Shown piece by piece: positions 62,896-64,000 of a DNA stretch of 64,000 nucleotides (position 1 is its first letter; every line of letters starts with the position of its first letter). The notes below the pieces were generated by a model. It was not told the DNA's origin and searched no databases. It was given only the letters and a program-made list of their open reading frames with translations. The position numbers and the translations under genes were made by a program. Source of the DNA: Chitinophaga polysaccharea (lineage in GTDB: Bacteria > Bacteroidota > Bacteroidia > Chitinophagales > Chitinophagaceae); the NCBI RefSeq assembly GCF_007829335.1, contig NZ_VIWO01000001.1, positions 310,001-374,000 of the forward strand, in the 5' to 3' direction.

Positions 62896-64000
62896 TTAGT
62901 TCTTAACGGTTTTGCCTACCAGGAAATTCTCCCAGTCTTTCAGTTTCTCACCTTTCATTACGCGTGGAAACTTATTCATGGCGCCTTCTTTACCCTTACA
63001 ACGGAGGTAATCTATGAATACATCATTCGGCAGTATTTCTACAAATACTTCTTTCAGGGCGGCAGAACGTTCTACGGCATAATCATCATTCACCTCGCTG
63101 AGGGTTTGATCAATGATTTCCCGTACTTTTTCGGCATCTACTCCCGGGGTATCCGTACCAATATACCAGCGATGCGCAAACAGGTTCTCATAAGGGAAAC
63201 CGGCTACAGTAAACTCCCTGATGTTGATACCCATTTTCTTCTGAACATTGTCTATCGCCTTGTTCATGTTGTCGATACTCATGTGCTCCCCACAAAGGCT
63301 GAGGAACTGTTTGGTACGGCCTACAATCACAATTTCATGTTCTTTCACGGAAGTAAACTTCACCACGTCTCCAATCAGGTAGCGCCAGGCGCCGGCACAG
63401 GTCGACAGCATCACCGCATACTCCACATCTTCCACTACCTCGTTGACCATGTATGACTTGGGATTGGGCTTCACCTCTCCTTCCCCATCAAAATTTTCTT
63501 CATTAAAAGGAATGAATTCGAAGAAGATACCGGCGTTCAGCACCAGCTTAATACCCCGGGTACCGGGACGGGCCTGGAATCCGAAAGATCCTTCCGACGC
63601 CATATACGTTTCAATAAACGCAATAGGCTTTCCGAGCAGTTTTTGGAAACTATCGCGGTAAGGTTCGAAAGATACCCCTCCATGAATATATACAGCCAGG
63701 TTGGGCCATATTTCGTGGATATTCTTTACGCCATGGTATTTAATAATTTCCTCCAATACGATTTGTACCCAGGCTGGTACGCCGCAAACAGTACCTACAT
63801 CCCACTCCCTGGCCTTGCGTACAATCAGTTTAATCCGCTGTTCCCAGTTGGGTTTACGTGATATTTTACCTCCGGGTTTATAGAAACGGCGAAACCACTT
63901 CGGGATATTCTTAGCCTGGATGCCACTCATATCCCCTTCATAATAGTCGCCCTTCTCAAATAGCGAAGTAGTACCGCCCAGCATCAGGATCCCTTTTTCG
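62896..64000 (-). CDS. GH3 auxin-responsive promoter-family protein (5' part cut by window edge)
   Basis: This adenylate-forming enzyme of the GH3 fold enters from the right edge of the window. Visible features are the adenylation signature SEGSFGFQARPGTRG (glutamate-containing), TCAGAWRYLIGDVVKFTS and HMSIDNMNKAI. The C-terminal cap domain ends in KLKDWENFLVG. Plant members conjugate amino acids to acyl hormones. The bacterial role is unknown but presumably acyl-adenylate formation. The 5' end is missing; 368 codons are in the window. Confidence 0.88.
   Translation of the reverse strand, partial: EKGILMLGGTTSLFEKGDYYEGDMSGIQAKNIPKWFRRFYKPGGKISRKPNWEQRIKLIVRKAREWDVGTVCGVPAWVQIVLEEIIKYHGVKNIHEIWPNLAVYIHGGVSFEPYRDSFQKLLGKPIAFIETYMASEGSFGFQARPGTRGIKLVLNAGIFFEFIPFNEENFDGEGEVKPNPKSYMVNEVVEDVEYAVMLSTCAGAWRYLIGDVVKFTSVKEHEIVIVGRTKQFLSLCGEHMSIDNMNKAIDNVQKKMGINIREFTVAGFPYENLFAHRWYIGTDTPGVDAEKVREIIDQTLSEVNDDYAVERSAALKEVFVEILPNDVFIDYLRCKGKEGAMNKFPRVMKGEKLKDWENFLVGKTVKN

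Overview
The window looks like chromosomal DNA of a Bacteroidota bacterium, most likely a gliding soil member of the Chitinophagaceae (Chitinophaga-like). The reasons are a gldC gliding-motility gene, promoters of the Bacteroidota type (TTTG, 19-21 nt, TAnnTTTG), a Wza protein with six SLBB repeats, and the order CBS protein / POTRA-barrel / nadK / DUF6089-like / uppS / bamA / skp / skp. The genus is inference; there is no rRNA here to fix it. Most genes lie on the minus strand. I see no tRNA or rRNA gene, insertion sequence, prophage or CRISPR array.

Layout. 1-7.6 kb (minus): the end of a capsule/exopolysaccharide operon, with export (Wza, Wzz-like) followed by a WbpA-E-D-B set that would make a UDP-2,3-diacetamido uronic acid. 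8.1-10 kb: a lone ECF sigma factor and a fatty-acid-hydroxylase-fold membrane protein. 10-15.6 kb: the most unusual part, an operon of an AAA ATPase, a very basic unknown protein and the RNA ligase RtcB, then a DinB-fold gene. Each of these two units follows a leader region with the same plan: an identical-spacing promoter, a tRNA-sized folded module, a terminator, a second folded module with a shared motif, and a second terminator. 15.6-26 kb: PA0069-type radical SAM protein under a 19-bp inverted repeat, membrane-tethered MutS-like ATPase, GH125 mannosidase, YncE/phosphoesterase fusion, and fused isobutyryl-CoA mutase IcmF. 26.8-37 kb: degenerate Nudix regulator divergent from ligA-tadA, SPFH protein, PAS-LuxR regulator, Mn-type superoxide dismutase, sugar oxidoreductase, S41 protease.

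37-54 kb (minus): housekeeping and envelope genes: rpmH-rnpA-yidD-ctp, uppS-bamA-skp-skp, nadK, POTRA/barrel protein, CBS, CvpA, YqeY, GldC, two glycosyltransferases, and a lone OppC-type permease. 54.6-64 kb: acyl-CoA dehydrogenase, cell-wall amidase, M28 peptidase, AhpD-like protein with an operator in its promoter, a 2-oxoacid:ferredoxin oxidoreductase beta subunit without its alpha partner, a LysE exporter and a truncated GH3-family gene.

The best candidate for an undescribed system is 10.1-15.6 kb. Two copies of a structured RNA element end in near-identical terminators. Each carries an upstream ACGGAC that can pair with the 5' arm of its own terminator across exactly 44 nt. This suggests attenuation control of an RNA-repair operon and of the DinB gene. 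The sequence identities are visible directly; the mechanism is inference.
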